Source: Gigaspora rosea
Lineage: Eukaryota; Glomeromycota; Glomeromycetes; Diversisporales; Gigasporaceae
Assembly: GCA_003550325.1 (NCBI GenBank)
Contig: QKWP01000074.1
Location: 474,549-538,548, forward strand
DNA: 64,000 bases
Direction: 5' to 3'
The notes under the pieces are model-generated. The model was not told the DNA's origin. It saw nothing but the letters and a program-made list of their open reading frames with translations, and did no database searches. Positions 23,284-35,201 of the stretch are shown piece after piece. Made by a program: the position numbers and the translations under genes. Each line of letters starts with the position of its first letter. Position 1 is the first letter of the stretch.

Positions 23284-25358
23284 TTAATTATTTTCTTCTT
23301 TCTGGGTATGATAATATTTAAAACAATCGCTTCTACCCTTGCTACAACATAAGGGAACATTACATTTAATACAATAAATCTGCGATTGTGGTGAATTCTT
23401 AGGTGCCTTCACATTATTAATAATCATTTTATTTTTTCATTGTTTTCATTTTCATTTTTTTCATTACACATTTTTTTCACCAAGTACCTGCACTACATGC
23501 AACTATTTCTTTGTTCTCATCATTCAGGTAAATGACTATTCGAAGATAACCTCAATAAGAAAAGTATAAAATTATTTGTTACATACAGTTTTGTTGAATA
23601 ATCATCATTTTTATCATTAAATCATACTAATTTTTCAACTCAGCTTCATAAATTTGGTTGTTTTATCTGACTGCTTTCTTCCATACTTGATTAATCAAAT
23701 CCTATACTAGCTGAATTCAAAATTCATTATAATTAATATTTTTATGCTTTTTTTAAAAATTAAATAGGAATCGACAATTGAAGTATCCAATAACTAGTAA
23801 AACAATGGTACCCGAGTTCTTCTTACTGGTAATTGAATACCATAATACCCATGAAGCTAATCGACTATGTCTACTCTACCCATGTTATGGTTATAATCAT
23901 TAACTACACAAGGAATTGGTAAGGCTTTTTTACTAGCAGCACCAAAAACTGCTTGTACTTTTTTTGTATTGGTACTGGCTTCTCGAGGATGATGTCTAAT
24001 TCTTTCAACTCTATTTTTATTCCTAGTATAAATAGTTGTTAACATGGTTACTGAACCGTTGTCCATCCATAAAAGATTTAAAACGTTATTAACTACTACC
24101 CCAGATATTGCATCTCACTCTAGTTTTTTATCTGTTTTAAGAATTTTTGAAAATTTTGTACAATTTGTTCTAACTATTTTACAAGCTCCAAAATTTTTAT
24201 TGCGCAGATATTGAAAAAGACTAATAGATGGAAAAAGTTGTCCATATAGATATTAAAAGATTTATTTAAAGGTAATTGGGAAACAAAATGATAAACTTCA
24301 TTTCTGACTTTATTTAAATTAGGAATTTGGTTTACTTCGAGATGATTTTGGATTTATGAAGCAAAAATGGAAGTATATATATAACCGTATCACAAAGAAA
24401 TAGAATCTTATATCCCTCTGGTGTGGGCTTGTTTTTGATTCTTACTGTATGCATACTACGACCTGAAAACTGTAAATCATTTCGTTGATTGATAAATTAA
24501 ATGATAGAATACAAATTAATTTAGAAATTGTTTGAATATGACTTGCTAGCGGGTCTAGTTTAGAATACCAATACAAAGCTGGGATATTACAGTCAGAAAT
24601 ATGTATAAACTGCTTAATCTTAATTAAAAAAAAATAAATTAATAAAAAAATTAATAAAAAATAAATAAAATTAAAAATTTTTAATAATTTAAATAATTCG
24701 AATGTAAAAAAAAATTTATTAAAAAAACATACTTGCTCAAAACGAAGTAATGACATAAAAGTTGTTATTTTGTGCTTTGAAAATCTATCATTTCTATTTC
24801 AGTATCTCTAATACTAGGTAATTTAAAAATACTAGTATATATTGAAATCACTAACCAAATTTTAAGTTCTTCTACAGTTAATTTTTTATATCTACAACCT
24901 TCCCCTGCACCTTTTATAGGCATATTTATTAGTGTTCTGGACTATCATGCTTTTTTGTTCAGATGAAAAAAAGAGGTTAAAAATTAAATATGGCAATGAT
25001 AATGCAAATTCATATCTAGTAGGTAAGTTTAAAGTAAATTCATATATTGGGCGCAAATATTGAAATACATTAAAAGAAGAAAAAGAAGGAAGTTGTACAT
25101 TTTAACTTCATAATTTTGACTATTACCACTGCTACGGCCATGACCATGACCACAGTCACAACTACAACTACGAGCATGACCACGTCTATGACTACTATCA
25201 TGGCTTTCAATTCTTTCATCTTTGAGTTAATTGTCTTGAACATTATAATTTTCATTTTGGTTTGATTCATTTTGCTTATAATTTTTATGATTATTACACG
25301 CTAATTCAACAATATATTCATAATCATTGTTCTGTTCATTAGAAATTGAGGTTTCCAT
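23284..25358 (-). pseudogene. PiggyBac-type transposase relic 1
   Basis: Minus-strand coding remnants lie in family order. An ATG is at 25358, then a His/Arg/Gly/Ser-rich disordered leader (about 25070-25210). The catalytic-core start follows (LSINEM, about 24480-24500), where the first catalytic Asp of the usual Asp-Glu pair reads Asn. Then come RIKNKPTPEGYKIL (about 24385-24430), MDNFF at the second Asp region (about 24230), MDNGSVTMLTTIY (about 24030-24066) and YNHNMGRVDIVD (about 23857-23895). The C-terminal cysteine cluster is YCIKCNVPLCCSKGRSDCF (about 23315-23375). There is an in-frame stop in the leader, a TGA near 24115 and at least two frameshifts. No TTAA-bounded ends were found, so the element is decayed beyond its coding part. 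Confidence 0.75.
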
Positions 25359-25369
25359 TATAAAATGCG

Positions 25370-28300
25370 ATAAAAAAAATTTAAAAAAAAATTAGTTTTG
25401 AATAAAAAATGTTCTTATATGGGAAAATTTAAAAAAAATTCTTTAGACGGCGCTTTTTGAAACAATGAGTAAGTATTTATTAAATTATTTAATTAATTAT
25501 GTTAACAGAATATAAATCAATACTTAACTAATACAAAAAATGCTTGGACAACTTTGTAAAAAAATATAAATCGATCTACATTCAAATTTAGAAATCGCAG
25601 GCAAATTTGCCTGCAAAACCATTTAAGGAATAATATTATATATAATTTAGTCAGAAGTAGAGTTCGAGGCACAGATAAAAAATTAGACATGCCTTCGAGA
25701 GCATGTCCTGAGTCATGGCATGACTCTCGTGCCTTAGGCATGCTCTTTTTTATATAGAAATATTATACTATAGATAGTTCTTTGTGGCATCTATCTTAGA
25801 TACCCCTTTGATCAGTACTCTTCTTGATTTGTACTGGGTATAATTCTGCTATTTTGTGAAAAAATATGCTTTGCTATTTTAAAGTCACATAATATTTGGC
25901 AAATCAAATTATAAAATTTTGATAATCTTTAATAAAGCAAACTACAAAAACCTTTCTAATCTAAAATTAATTTGATAAAATATATTATAGGAATCTGTAG
26001 ATATTCCCCAAATAAAAAAAATGATAATCCTAATTACATATATTAGTTTAGCCAATTAAAATTGTACAGTAAATTTTTATCATGTAAAAAGATCAAATTG
26101 TAAATTTTTTATAAAATGAAAAAATATAAAATTTAATTAAAATCTATTAAAATTTATAGCTAAAGCTTAAAAAAATACAATTAAATATTATTGTTAAATA
26201 AGCAAGCAGCATGTATTTATTAATTTAAATCAGGATTATTGACTTTTCATAGTATTTATTTTCATTTATTTACAAAATTTTAATAATATATTTAATTCTA
26301 TGTTTAATTTTACATCTAATTTTACAAATCCTATATCTAATCCTATATCTACTCAAATTTTTAATATGTTATACTATACTATCTTACACAACTATCATTC
26401 TAATAAGAAATCCCTGTGATTTCAATATGTCTTATCTATAAACTTCTTATCATATTATAAAAGTATCTATAATAATATTATTAATAAATTGCATATTAAT
26501 TAATATTATTCATTTACTTTCAATTTTTATTAAAGAATATCTATGCAATATATAAAATAAAAAAAATACTAACTAATTTCTTTCTTCTTGTTAACTGTTA
26601 TTTTAAGCCTTTTTATTACAACAAATAAGATTTTATTAATATAGTGGTGGCTAATTACTTATAACTTTAATCAGTAAGATATAATATAAAAGTTGTTGGA
26701 TTAAATTAGGTTAAGCAAATATGTTATAGGGCAAGGTAAGGACTTCATATTTGTCTAATAATCTCCAAGTTTAACTGATAAGATAATCTACCTGAGCTTC
26801 TGAAAAAAGTATTGTAAAATTTATAAAAAAAACTTAAATTAATTGTATAATGATCTACAAGAACAGTATTTCGGTTCTACCTGTTATTTCAGTAATATTA
26901 CTTTTGATATGCTAACTAATTACATATAATACATATATTATATAACTAGATATTCCTAATGGCCAAGTGGCATGCCTATAGGCATGCCCCCAAGGCATGC
27001 CCAAAAGGCATACCTGTGCCCCTGTACCTTGAACTCTAGTCAGTAGATATACTGAATTAGAAAATCATGTTCTAGAATAATCTATAATTGATTTTCAAAT
27101 TTGATTGGCTCTTGCACACCTTTTTGCTAACATTTTTCAGAATTTTTTATTCTTCTAATTTATAATTGAAAATTGAAGAATAAATATACAAGTAGACAAT
27201 AAGACATCTAGTTTAAATAATCTACAATAATTTACATAAGTTAATGCTTGTTAAAGAAGTAGATAAGACCTGAAATCCAAGAATTTTTTATGCACAAGTG
27301 AAAAAGTAAGAAGGTAATCTTAATTGCAAATTATATATTTTTAAGCTTCTTATCTTTGTAAAAAGATTTTTACTATAACTATAAATCATTTAGCTTAATA
27401 ATATACTAAATAATCTATTAAAGCAAATTTTACTACTAAAGTAATTAGGACCTACAAAATAAGCATATCAAAATAAAAATTTTCTTAAAAAAATATTTGA
27501 AATTGGATATTGTACAAAGCAAAACAATAAAAAAATAGATGATTTAAATTATATAAATATGCTTATGCCTGATAATAACAAGTTATTATTTTATTTTCTT
27601 ATTACAAGTTTACTTTTTATTTTGCAAAAATAAAAAAATTTTTGATAGTAATTTTAATCTTGGCAAAAATTAAGAATTCAAAATTTTTTATAGTGGTTCT
27701 AAACCTCATAGTAAATTTGAAATTAAGACAACAAAAAAAATCATTGGTATTTTTAAAAAATTAGATAACAGATTTTATTACTCTTTTCTTTTTGCTTCCA
27801 ATAAAATCAACTAATTAATTTTTTGGATAGTAAATTAATTTTTCAAAAATAATCTTAAATCTTTTATTAAATCTGTAAAAGGCAAATATAGCAAAAGGTT
27901 CAAAAATTATAGTTATATTAAACAAAAAGGCTACCAATAATACAGCATTAAATTTCTCAACTACTTTAATTCAGAAAAACTAACTTTCTTTTCGTTATTC
28001 AAAAAAAAATTGAGAAAAAAGAAAAATTTTAAAATTGATAAGATTTTTAATAGTTTTTTTAATAGAAGAAAAGAAAGTTTAGGTTGTTTTTTCAGAATTA
28101 CAGAAGTAGAGACTGGTTTTTAAAATAATTAAGCAAAAGTTTCATAACTAGGAACTTTTGAAAATCTACTATTTTTTTATTTAGTAAAGAACTCTAATTG
28201 ATTATTTTTAATGGCAGCATTTTTCTATTTTCTTATTAATTTTTTGCATCACAAAGATCTTGACTTTTGCTTCTGATTCAGAAGTTTTTTGACTATTAAA

Positions 28301-28472
28301 AAAAGATGAATTTATTTTTTGAAAAATTATTAACATAGATTAATATCTATATCATATTTTATAATTATTAAATTTCTGTTAATTGTTTTAAACAAACTTT
28401 GTCAGTTATATTAAGAGCAAACAAGAATTTTTCTTTAAATCCTTTCTATCTAATATCTATAATCAACTATAC
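25370..28472. other. Gene-poor AT-rich tract with GGCATGCC clusters
   Basis: Two short clusters of the palindromic octamer GGCATGCC and variants lie at 25685-25745 and 26965-27015 and stand out as GC-rich in a strongly AT-rich background. 27,000-28,470 is low-complexity A/T with no frame of note and no bounded element. The minus-strand frame at 25517-25741 only crosses the first palindrome cluster. Confidence 0.45.
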
Positions 28473-28499
28473 AAAAAAAACAAAGCAAAAAAAGAAAAT

Positions 28500-30278
28500 A
28501 TAAGAAGAAAAAAAAAGGAATAACTATAGAACCTACATAAAAAGCCTTGTAGAAATTTAAAAAAGTTACACTATACTAAATAATCTTATATCTATATCCA
28601 CTTTGTCTTTTGTAGACCTTGATAAAGCTCTAGAGCTTATCTACTATTTCTTTTGCTTAATAGTACTATTGTTTTCTGCTAGGAGCTCTTACTTACAAGG
28701 GCTTAATTCTTTTTTAACTCTATTTTAGCTACAACTAAAACATATAATGAATAGTCTTTAATTTAGCTATTACTAGTAGAGTTTTGTTGTATTAAACTAT
28801 ATTAACTATATAGTTTTTATGATCAGTTTTCTTGAGAAAGTTAGTATAAAAGTATTATAGCAACTTCTGGATTAAATTTATATAAAAGTATAGTAATCTA
28901 GTAAAGTAAAATTATTCGAATAACGAATACGAATACGAAGTTCTAAATAGCTGTTTCAAAGATATGGCCCATATTATGGGAAATTTGCAATATTTTTTCC
29001 CAAGATTTACAAGATTTCCAAAGATTTAATTTTACTAATTAGAATTTCCAAATTCTAAAATCGTTCCCACATCTTTTTGAAAACAGCTGTAATAGAAATA
29101 TCTAATTATATAAGGTTTTTATTTTATCATTTTATTTGGATGTGGTTGTATAATTATTTTGTAGAGTGAAGTTGTTTGATAAATAATGAAGTAGATGTGT
29201 AAAGATGTATATAATTATTATGTGTATTCGAAAGACTCACATTGTTTTTCGAATGAAGACCTAATTGTTAACAACGAATCCCCTTATTGTATAATAAAAA
29301 CTACTGTTGATATCGTGTTTTAAGTTTGAATTCGTGATACAACGTTATTGCTTGTTTAATCGAACCCCGTGTATTTAAGTTTATCCTTAATTTGACTCTC
29401 CGTCTCTAATCTTCCTTTATTTAAAACAGTAAATTAATCATTAAGGCTCTTGAAATTTTTTACAGTTTAGACCAGGATTTGACATGGAAATATATGTGAA
29501 CTAAATTTTAATTTCAAATTCACAATAGCGATAACTATATGTTACAAAATTTTATTTAATCTGTAAAGTGGTTACCGTAATTTGCAGCATAAACCAAGAC
29601 CCGATCTATTGTGTGGCCAGGTATAGTTACAAATATTAATATAATCGTCATATGATTTATAGTACGACAGACCCTCTATTCCATACAGCAAACCTTCCCG
29701 AGTCTACTGCAGGTTTAAAGTAACAAGCTTATTGAAATTTTTATATTGTAATTAATTAAATTTTGCAAAAATATCAAATATTCCTATGGTTTTCAACATT
29801 ATGTGTGTGTTTTTTATATTTATTAAATTATAAAAGTATTATGAAAGTAAGAAATTATAATTAACGGGTTTTTAAAGGGCATTGAGAATTTTACTTAGGA
29901 CACGAAATTCTGGTTAGCCAGTTTTTGACTATGATAAATAATAACTAGTACTTTTTTTTTTTATAAAAATTTTATATAGTTAAATATATAATAGCTCTCT
30001 TTTCCAGATACATATAAATTACTTTTATAATCAAAATAATAACCAAAAAGCTTTACTTCTATGGCTTATATTAAGAGAATACTATATAAATTTCATTTTA
30101 TTATCACAAATTTTATAATTAAGCATTATATTTTTTCTTTAAAAAATGCATTGGTCCTCATGTTGGCGTTTTTTACATCATAATGATTGAAAGACGGAGT
30201 TTTTACTTAGTAAAAAAATTTTTTTAGTAAAACATTGCCAATTCTCTGTACTTCATGAATAGGATTAATTGGTTTGTT
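28500..30278. other. Unit segment upstream of hAT element, no gene seen
   Basis: Less repetitive than the first 28 kb, with more C and G, yet no convincing exon chain on either strand. The only difference between the two copies of the unit falls here, near 29269. The corresponding segment of copy 2 is 36838-38628. Confidence 0.4.
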
Positions 30279-30286
30279 ACTGTAAC

Positions 30287-31452
30287 CAGGGATGGTAAAT
30301 GACCTGGTCATTTGCCTAATTTCAAATGACCTGTCATTACGAACATTTGAAAATGACTCGTGACCAAATGACTCAGGTCATTTGGAAATGACCTGGGTCA
30401 TCCCGAGTCATTTGCAATCGGTGAGTCATTTAAAGTTTGTGTATGGTCTGATGCTGTGCCTAGAGACTTGACCCAGTCAGATAATAGTGGTCCGGACGAG
30501 TCAGATATTGATCCAAGTCATGACCCGGGTCAACGGGTCATATAGAGGCTTACAAATTTTAATAATATTTCTCGAGGTTATGCATTTAAATAAGCCATTC
30601 GAATTATGAATAATTTTATATATTTTACAACATTTAGTGAATATAAAAACATTTTACAATCTAGGTCTGAAATAAGTTATTCGAGTTATGATAATTACGA
30701 TTTAATTTCACTTACTTATAGAACTTAGTGGTATAAAAAACATTAATCTAAGATCTAAAATAAGTTATTCACAAACATTTATCATAATTATCCCAAATAT
30801 AAAGGATGTTTATTGATCTAAGTATTGAAAATAAGATTGGCTGTTTAATTCACCATATTTGTAATTTTTTTTTGAGTCCCGTGATTATAATACAGTAGTC
30901 ATTTCGACTTCATTATATTTCATGGAACTCAATTAATTATTCACCGTATTTCTGTATTTCCCTTTTATAGATAAATAAATTTCATAAAATATGACGAATA
31001 TAGGGTGGTTATCTATGTTGTATTCGCGGACTCACGGGACAAAAAATTACAAAGATTGTCGATCGGTAAGTATTCATTAACCTAAACGTTTAAAATAAGT
31101 TATTCATAAATATACTATTTAACCACATTAATGTTGTAAATATAAAGAATTTTTATTAATTTAAGTTAATTCATGACTATTTAAATATTTATTTTATTTG
31201 CATCCGGTTAGTTGGGAGTATAAAAATTATTTGCATTTACATATATTAATACGACTAAGTACCCTGGCTAATTAAATACAACACACATGTTTGATTAAAT
31301 AACCGATTAAGAAGTTGTGACCAACTAAATTACTATATCGTCTTAATATAAAATTTTAAATGACCTCATAGGTCATTTCATCTTTTGAAATGACAAACAT
31401 CTGCATTATTCATTTGGGTCACGAGGTCATTTCAGGTCATTTACCATCCCTG
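30287..31452. mobile_element. 1.17 kb hAT-type element, CAGGGATGGTAAATGACC ends
   Basis: Inverted ends CAGGGATGGTAAATGACC and, at the right, GGTCATTTACCATCCCTG, with the 8-base duplication ACTGTAAC at 30279-30286 and 31453-31460. Subterminal regions are packed with AAATGACC / GGTCATTT words (about 30300-30545 and 31365-31445), likely transposase-binding sites. An inverted GAGTCCCGTGATTAT repeat sits inside at 30871-31046, possibly a nested element. No transposase frame. Confidence 0.85.
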
Positions 31453-31656
31453 ACTGTAACCGTAATTAAGGAGTAAATAACCAATTATTATTTTTTTTTT
31501 TTTTTACAAGAATAAAATCTTGCGGTTAAGGTTATGATTAATGTAGGTTTAAGGTAAAATTTAGCAAGGAATTTTTTTTTTGGTTAGAATGTCGAAGCTG
31601 GCTTCTTAGTCAAAATTTTGAGTTATTGGTGATCTTGAAATTTGACGCGGTTACGG

Positions 31657-32075
31657 CAGTGTTGGAAATCTTACGTTCTCATGTTTTCATGAGAACATAC
31701 CTTTAGATTTGAGAACATTTGGCATTCTGTAAATGATCACTATGAAAAAAAATTTGAGAACATAATACTCGAAAAAATATGTTCCCTATACAAGTATAAT
31801 ATAAGTATAATATAAGTATAATAGTATAATGCCAAATGGAAATAAAATTAGAAATCGAGCGAAGATCCAAAATTATCTGAAAAGAAAATGAATGAACATA
31901 AAAGATGAGAAAGGTTGGGGCAAAAATTTGAATAAACGTCCAGCATTTTCGAAATAAGGAATTTAAAAAAAATAGTGATATAAATAAAGTTTACCATTGA
32001 AAACATAAATAAATTTCTAATAACATTAAATTAAATAAATTTGTTCTCATGAGAACATAAACATTTCCAACACTG
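31657..32075. mobile_element. 419-base hAT-type MITE, CAGTGTTGGAAAT ends
   Basis: Ends CAGTGTTGGAAAT at both sides in inverted orientation, with an 8-base duplication GGTTACGG (31649-31656) versus GGTTACAG (32076-32083). Subterminal GTTCTCATGAGAAC palindromes and a short AAGTATAATAT tandem run (about 31792-31830) are present. Same family as 17662-18489. Confidence 0.8.
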
Positions 32076-32169
32076 GGTTACAGTGGTCATGGTTACAAAT
32101 TTATTAACCCTTATTTGTACCCAAATAAGATATTCATACCCCCTATAATAAGTTGCTTTGTTTTTTTAA

Positions 32170-32660
32170 CTTTGAGCGAGGTATCTCGATAACCACCAGG
32201 CTAAATTCGATAAACTTTTTGTTTGAACTCTATGAATCCTTAGAATTCGATAGAAAAATAAAAAGTTTGTCAAATTTGGCCTAGTGGTTATCGAGATATA
32301 TTTGCTCAAAGTTATAAAAAAAAAACTTAAAAACATCAAAATAGAAGCCGCTTCAGAATTTTTCTCAGCTTTGAGTGAGGATATTTCGATAATCACTGTG
32401 CAAATTTGTTGAATATTTTTATTTAAATTCTACAATTCGTAGAATTTAAATAAAAAAAAAATTCGCTCAAAGTCTTAAAACGTCTATCAAAATAGAAGCT
32501 GCATTGAAATTTGTTTCAAACTTTGAGCTAAGATACCTTGATAACCATAGGGTCAAACTCGATGAAACTTTTTTTATATGAATTATAAAGTTCGTAGAAA
32601 TTAAATAAAAAAAGCTTATCGAACTTTGCCTGTTGGCCATCGAGATATCTTCGTTCAAAG
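32170..32660. repeat. Array of three CTTTGAG hairpins upstream of the kinase
   Basis: Three consecutive units (32170-32311, 32369-32472, 32521-32660) each begin CTTTGAG, continue with a TATCTCGATAACCA-like stretch, and end with the inverse and CTCAAAG or TTCAAAG, so each folds into a 100-140 base hairpin. Spacers share AAAATAGAAGC(C/T)GC. Units are diverged, so duplication is old. Short minus-strand frames here are by-products. Confidence 0.65.
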
Positions 32661-33086
32661 CATAAACAAATTTTAATTTACAGGAGACATGAATATCAAA
32701 TTCGGGGGGTACGAATATCAATTCTATACCAGATACCAGATAAGGAATTTATACGTACAGTATTTGGTAAGTACAATCAATCAATCATGTGAGTGACACC
32801 ATGAAAACCTGTAAATCATGCTTACTTTTAATAAAAATACCTTAAAAACAAGTAACCGAGCACTTAAGATTTTCTATTAAACGATTCAAATGCTATTGAA
32901 GGTTATTTGATTTTAAATATTTATATCTGATATTAAAAATTAAATATTCCAAGTATAATTTACAGGTTTTTTCTTGCAGCAATCATATGATCTTTTTGTG
33001 ATGAGCCACCTGTTTAAAACTTATTCAGTGAAACGTTATACAAAAACAAAACCCGGATTTTTTTTGTTCAAGCAACAAAAAAATAA

Positions 33087-33907
33087 ATGTCCACACTTGA
33101 ATTGACCGGTAGTAAACGAGGCGCACTTATAGTTTTTGAAGGTTGTGACCGTGCTGGAAAATCAACACAAACCGAAAAACTTGTTAAATATTTGAATGAG
33201 CATGGATTCACAGCAGTTAAAGGGAAATTTCCAGGTATAATAATAATAATCAAATGCAACGTTACTTTGAAATTGGTAGCACATATATTTAATATATTTA
33301 TATTATATTTATATTATAGCAAGAAGTATAGAACCATTAGGGCCAATCATTGATAATTATTTGAAGAACGAAGTAGAATTATGTGATAGAGCATTTCATT
33401 TTTTGTTATCAGCAAATTTATGGGAACAAGAGTAATGTTAAATATTTATTGAAAACGCTATAATAGTATCAATATGTTTCATTAACAGTGCAATTTATAT
33501 GTTCATTTACAGATCATACTTGAAGAATGCTATTCTCAATGGCAAAACATTAGTTATGGATCGATACGCATATACTGGAGTTGCATATTTAACTGCCAAG
33601 GTAGACTATATATGTATTTATTTTTTAAGTATCATTTGGATTAAATCATTAAATATACGTATTTATTCAGGGTTTAGATTTAAATTGGTGTAAATCTTCG
33701 TACATCGGTTTACCATTACCCGATATTGTCTTTTACATGGACGTGCCATTAAAAGAAACTGAAAAAAGGGATGGATTTGGTAGCGAAAGGCTTGACCAAA
33801 GTGAGATTCAAGAAAAGGCCAGAAGTGTATACTCATCATTAAAAGGTCCAGAATGGGAGGTGAGATACGTAATCTAAGACAAAAAAATATTTTTTGGCAA
33901 TTTTGAT

Positions 33908-33938
<31 letters not shown>

Positions 33939-34070
33939 TATTTTGATGATTAGATATTAGATGGACGACAATCAATTGATGAACTTCACGAAAAAATTGC
34001 AAATATGTCCTTAGAAGTCATTCAGAAATGTGGTGTAACGCCATTACAAGATTTGTGGAAAAATTCTTAA
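33087..34070 (+). CDS. Thymidylate kinase (dTMP kinase), five exons, copy 1
   Basis: Phosphorylates dTMP to dTDP with ATP, an essential step for dTTP supply. Exons 33087-33234, 33320-33431, 33513-33600, 33671-33859 and 33954-34070, all with GT-AG introns of 70-94 bases, give 217 residues, the usual family length. Residues 17-28 are the P-loop FEGCDRAGKSTQ; 103-105 are the DRY motif (DRYAYTG); the GLPLPD loop is at 129-134; an RDGFGSER stretch at 149-156 sits at the lid. ATG at 33087 is the first in frame with the P-loop and leaves a short N-terminus as in relatives. AATAAA lies 37 bases after the stop. Intron 4 contains a T-run followed by an A-run that can form a hairpin. The yeast orthologue is CDC8. 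The copy at 41437-42420 is identical. Confidence 0.93.
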
Positions 34071-34229
34071 TCAAAATTTAGTAGTAATAATGTTTGTTCG
34101 TAGACTAATAAAAGAAAGATTTTTTTTAACAATTATATCCATTCTCAAACGAAGTGAAAATATTTTAAAGTCTCTCCTACTTGTATTTGTAATCATTTTT
34201 TTAAATTTCAAGTCTAATTGAATTGTTCG
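34071..34229. other. 3' flank of thymidylate kinase
   Basis: AATAAA at 34107-34112 is a plausible polyadenylation signal for the upstream gene. Nothing else is seen before the minisatellite. Confidence 0.4.
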
Positions 34230-34396
34230 AATAGATTAATCAAATTAATCAAATTAATCAAGTTAATCAAAGTAATCAAATTAATCAAATTAATCAAATT
34301 AATCAAATTAATCAACTTATCAAATTAATCAAATACTGTAATCAAAATAATCAAATTAATCAAATAATCAAAATAATCAAATTAATCAAATTAATC
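34230..34396. repeat. ATTAATCAA minisatellite
   Basis: About 17 tandem 9-base units of ATTAATCAA with occasional 6-base units and substitutions. It is present at the same place in copy 2 (42580-42746), apparently without length change, which is notable because such arrays vary quickly. Confidence 0.85.
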
Positions 34397-34851
34397 GAAC
34401 CGGGTTCTTGAAAATTACAATATATATTTAGCATTCTCAATTGTACTATTTAAAACGTTAATTTAAAATTGCTTACCTAAATATCTCAATTACCGCTTAT
34501 TCAGATATCTTTCGTTAAACAACTCAAAGAAATAAGTATATTTTATAAGAAAATAAGTATATTTTATGAAATTATTTTTAATAGTATTTCGCAGTTTATT
34601 ATTATTTATTAATATAAATATATATTTTGTATTGTGTAATTTTATTACTAGAAATAAATAAATACATGTGATTTGAAGAAGAATTTTGGAACCATTTGCA
34701 TAATATGTTTATATTGGACCAATTTCCATGTTCATGGATTATGTCAGTTCGTTGACATATTTGTTTATTGATGATCTCCGACAACCTGGCAATCATTTTC
34801 ATAATGAAATCTCGCGAATGAATATCTTCAAATAGATTCAAATGATTAATT
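34397..34851. other. Intergenic, one unrecognised minus-strand frame
   Basis: A 79-codon minus-strand frame (34602-34841) starts MNLFEDIHSRDF. It has ordinary amino-acid composition but no domain that I recognise and no visible splice partners. It is retained only as a weak candidate. Confidence 0.2.
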
Positions 34852-35201
34852 ATCGCTGTTTTCGATTTAGTTGGATTTGATTATGTTATTTTTTGATTTT
34901 TTAATGTCTTGTGAGTCCCATGATTACAATATAGGTAATAATCTAAATTCATATATTTTGTGGAACTCGTTTAATGAACACTTTATTATTTGCATATTTT
35001 AAATAAATATATATTTTGGGCATGTGAGAATCGGTGTGGATCAGACAAATACTATAAAGCATTTATAAAATGAGATTTGCGAAATATAACGAATTAGGTG
35101 ATTACTAATATTACAATAATAGGACTCACAGGACTCACAAAAAAATCAAAAAATATTGTATCATAAATTAATCAAATCCAATTAAATCGAAAAACAACGA
35201 T
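34852..35201. mobile_element. 350-base foldback element
   Basis: Arms of over 100 bases: ATCGCTGTTTTCGATTTAGT inwards to TGAGTCCCATGATTAC on the left, and the inverse on the right (TAATCAAATCCAATTAAATC, ending AACAACGAT). The TGAGTCC..GATTA core matches the inverted repeat nested inside the hAT-type element at 30871-31046, so two members of one family occur in the unit. No duplication identified. Confidence 0.6.

Noticed and set aside
32166..32721. Two minus-strand proteins upstream of thymidylate kinase
   Set aside because: They lie across the hairpin array; their shared LTNFLFF/KYISITT-like parts come from repeated DNA.
33068..33259. Minus-strand frame overlapping kinase exon 1
   Set aside because: Shadow of the real gene on the other strand.
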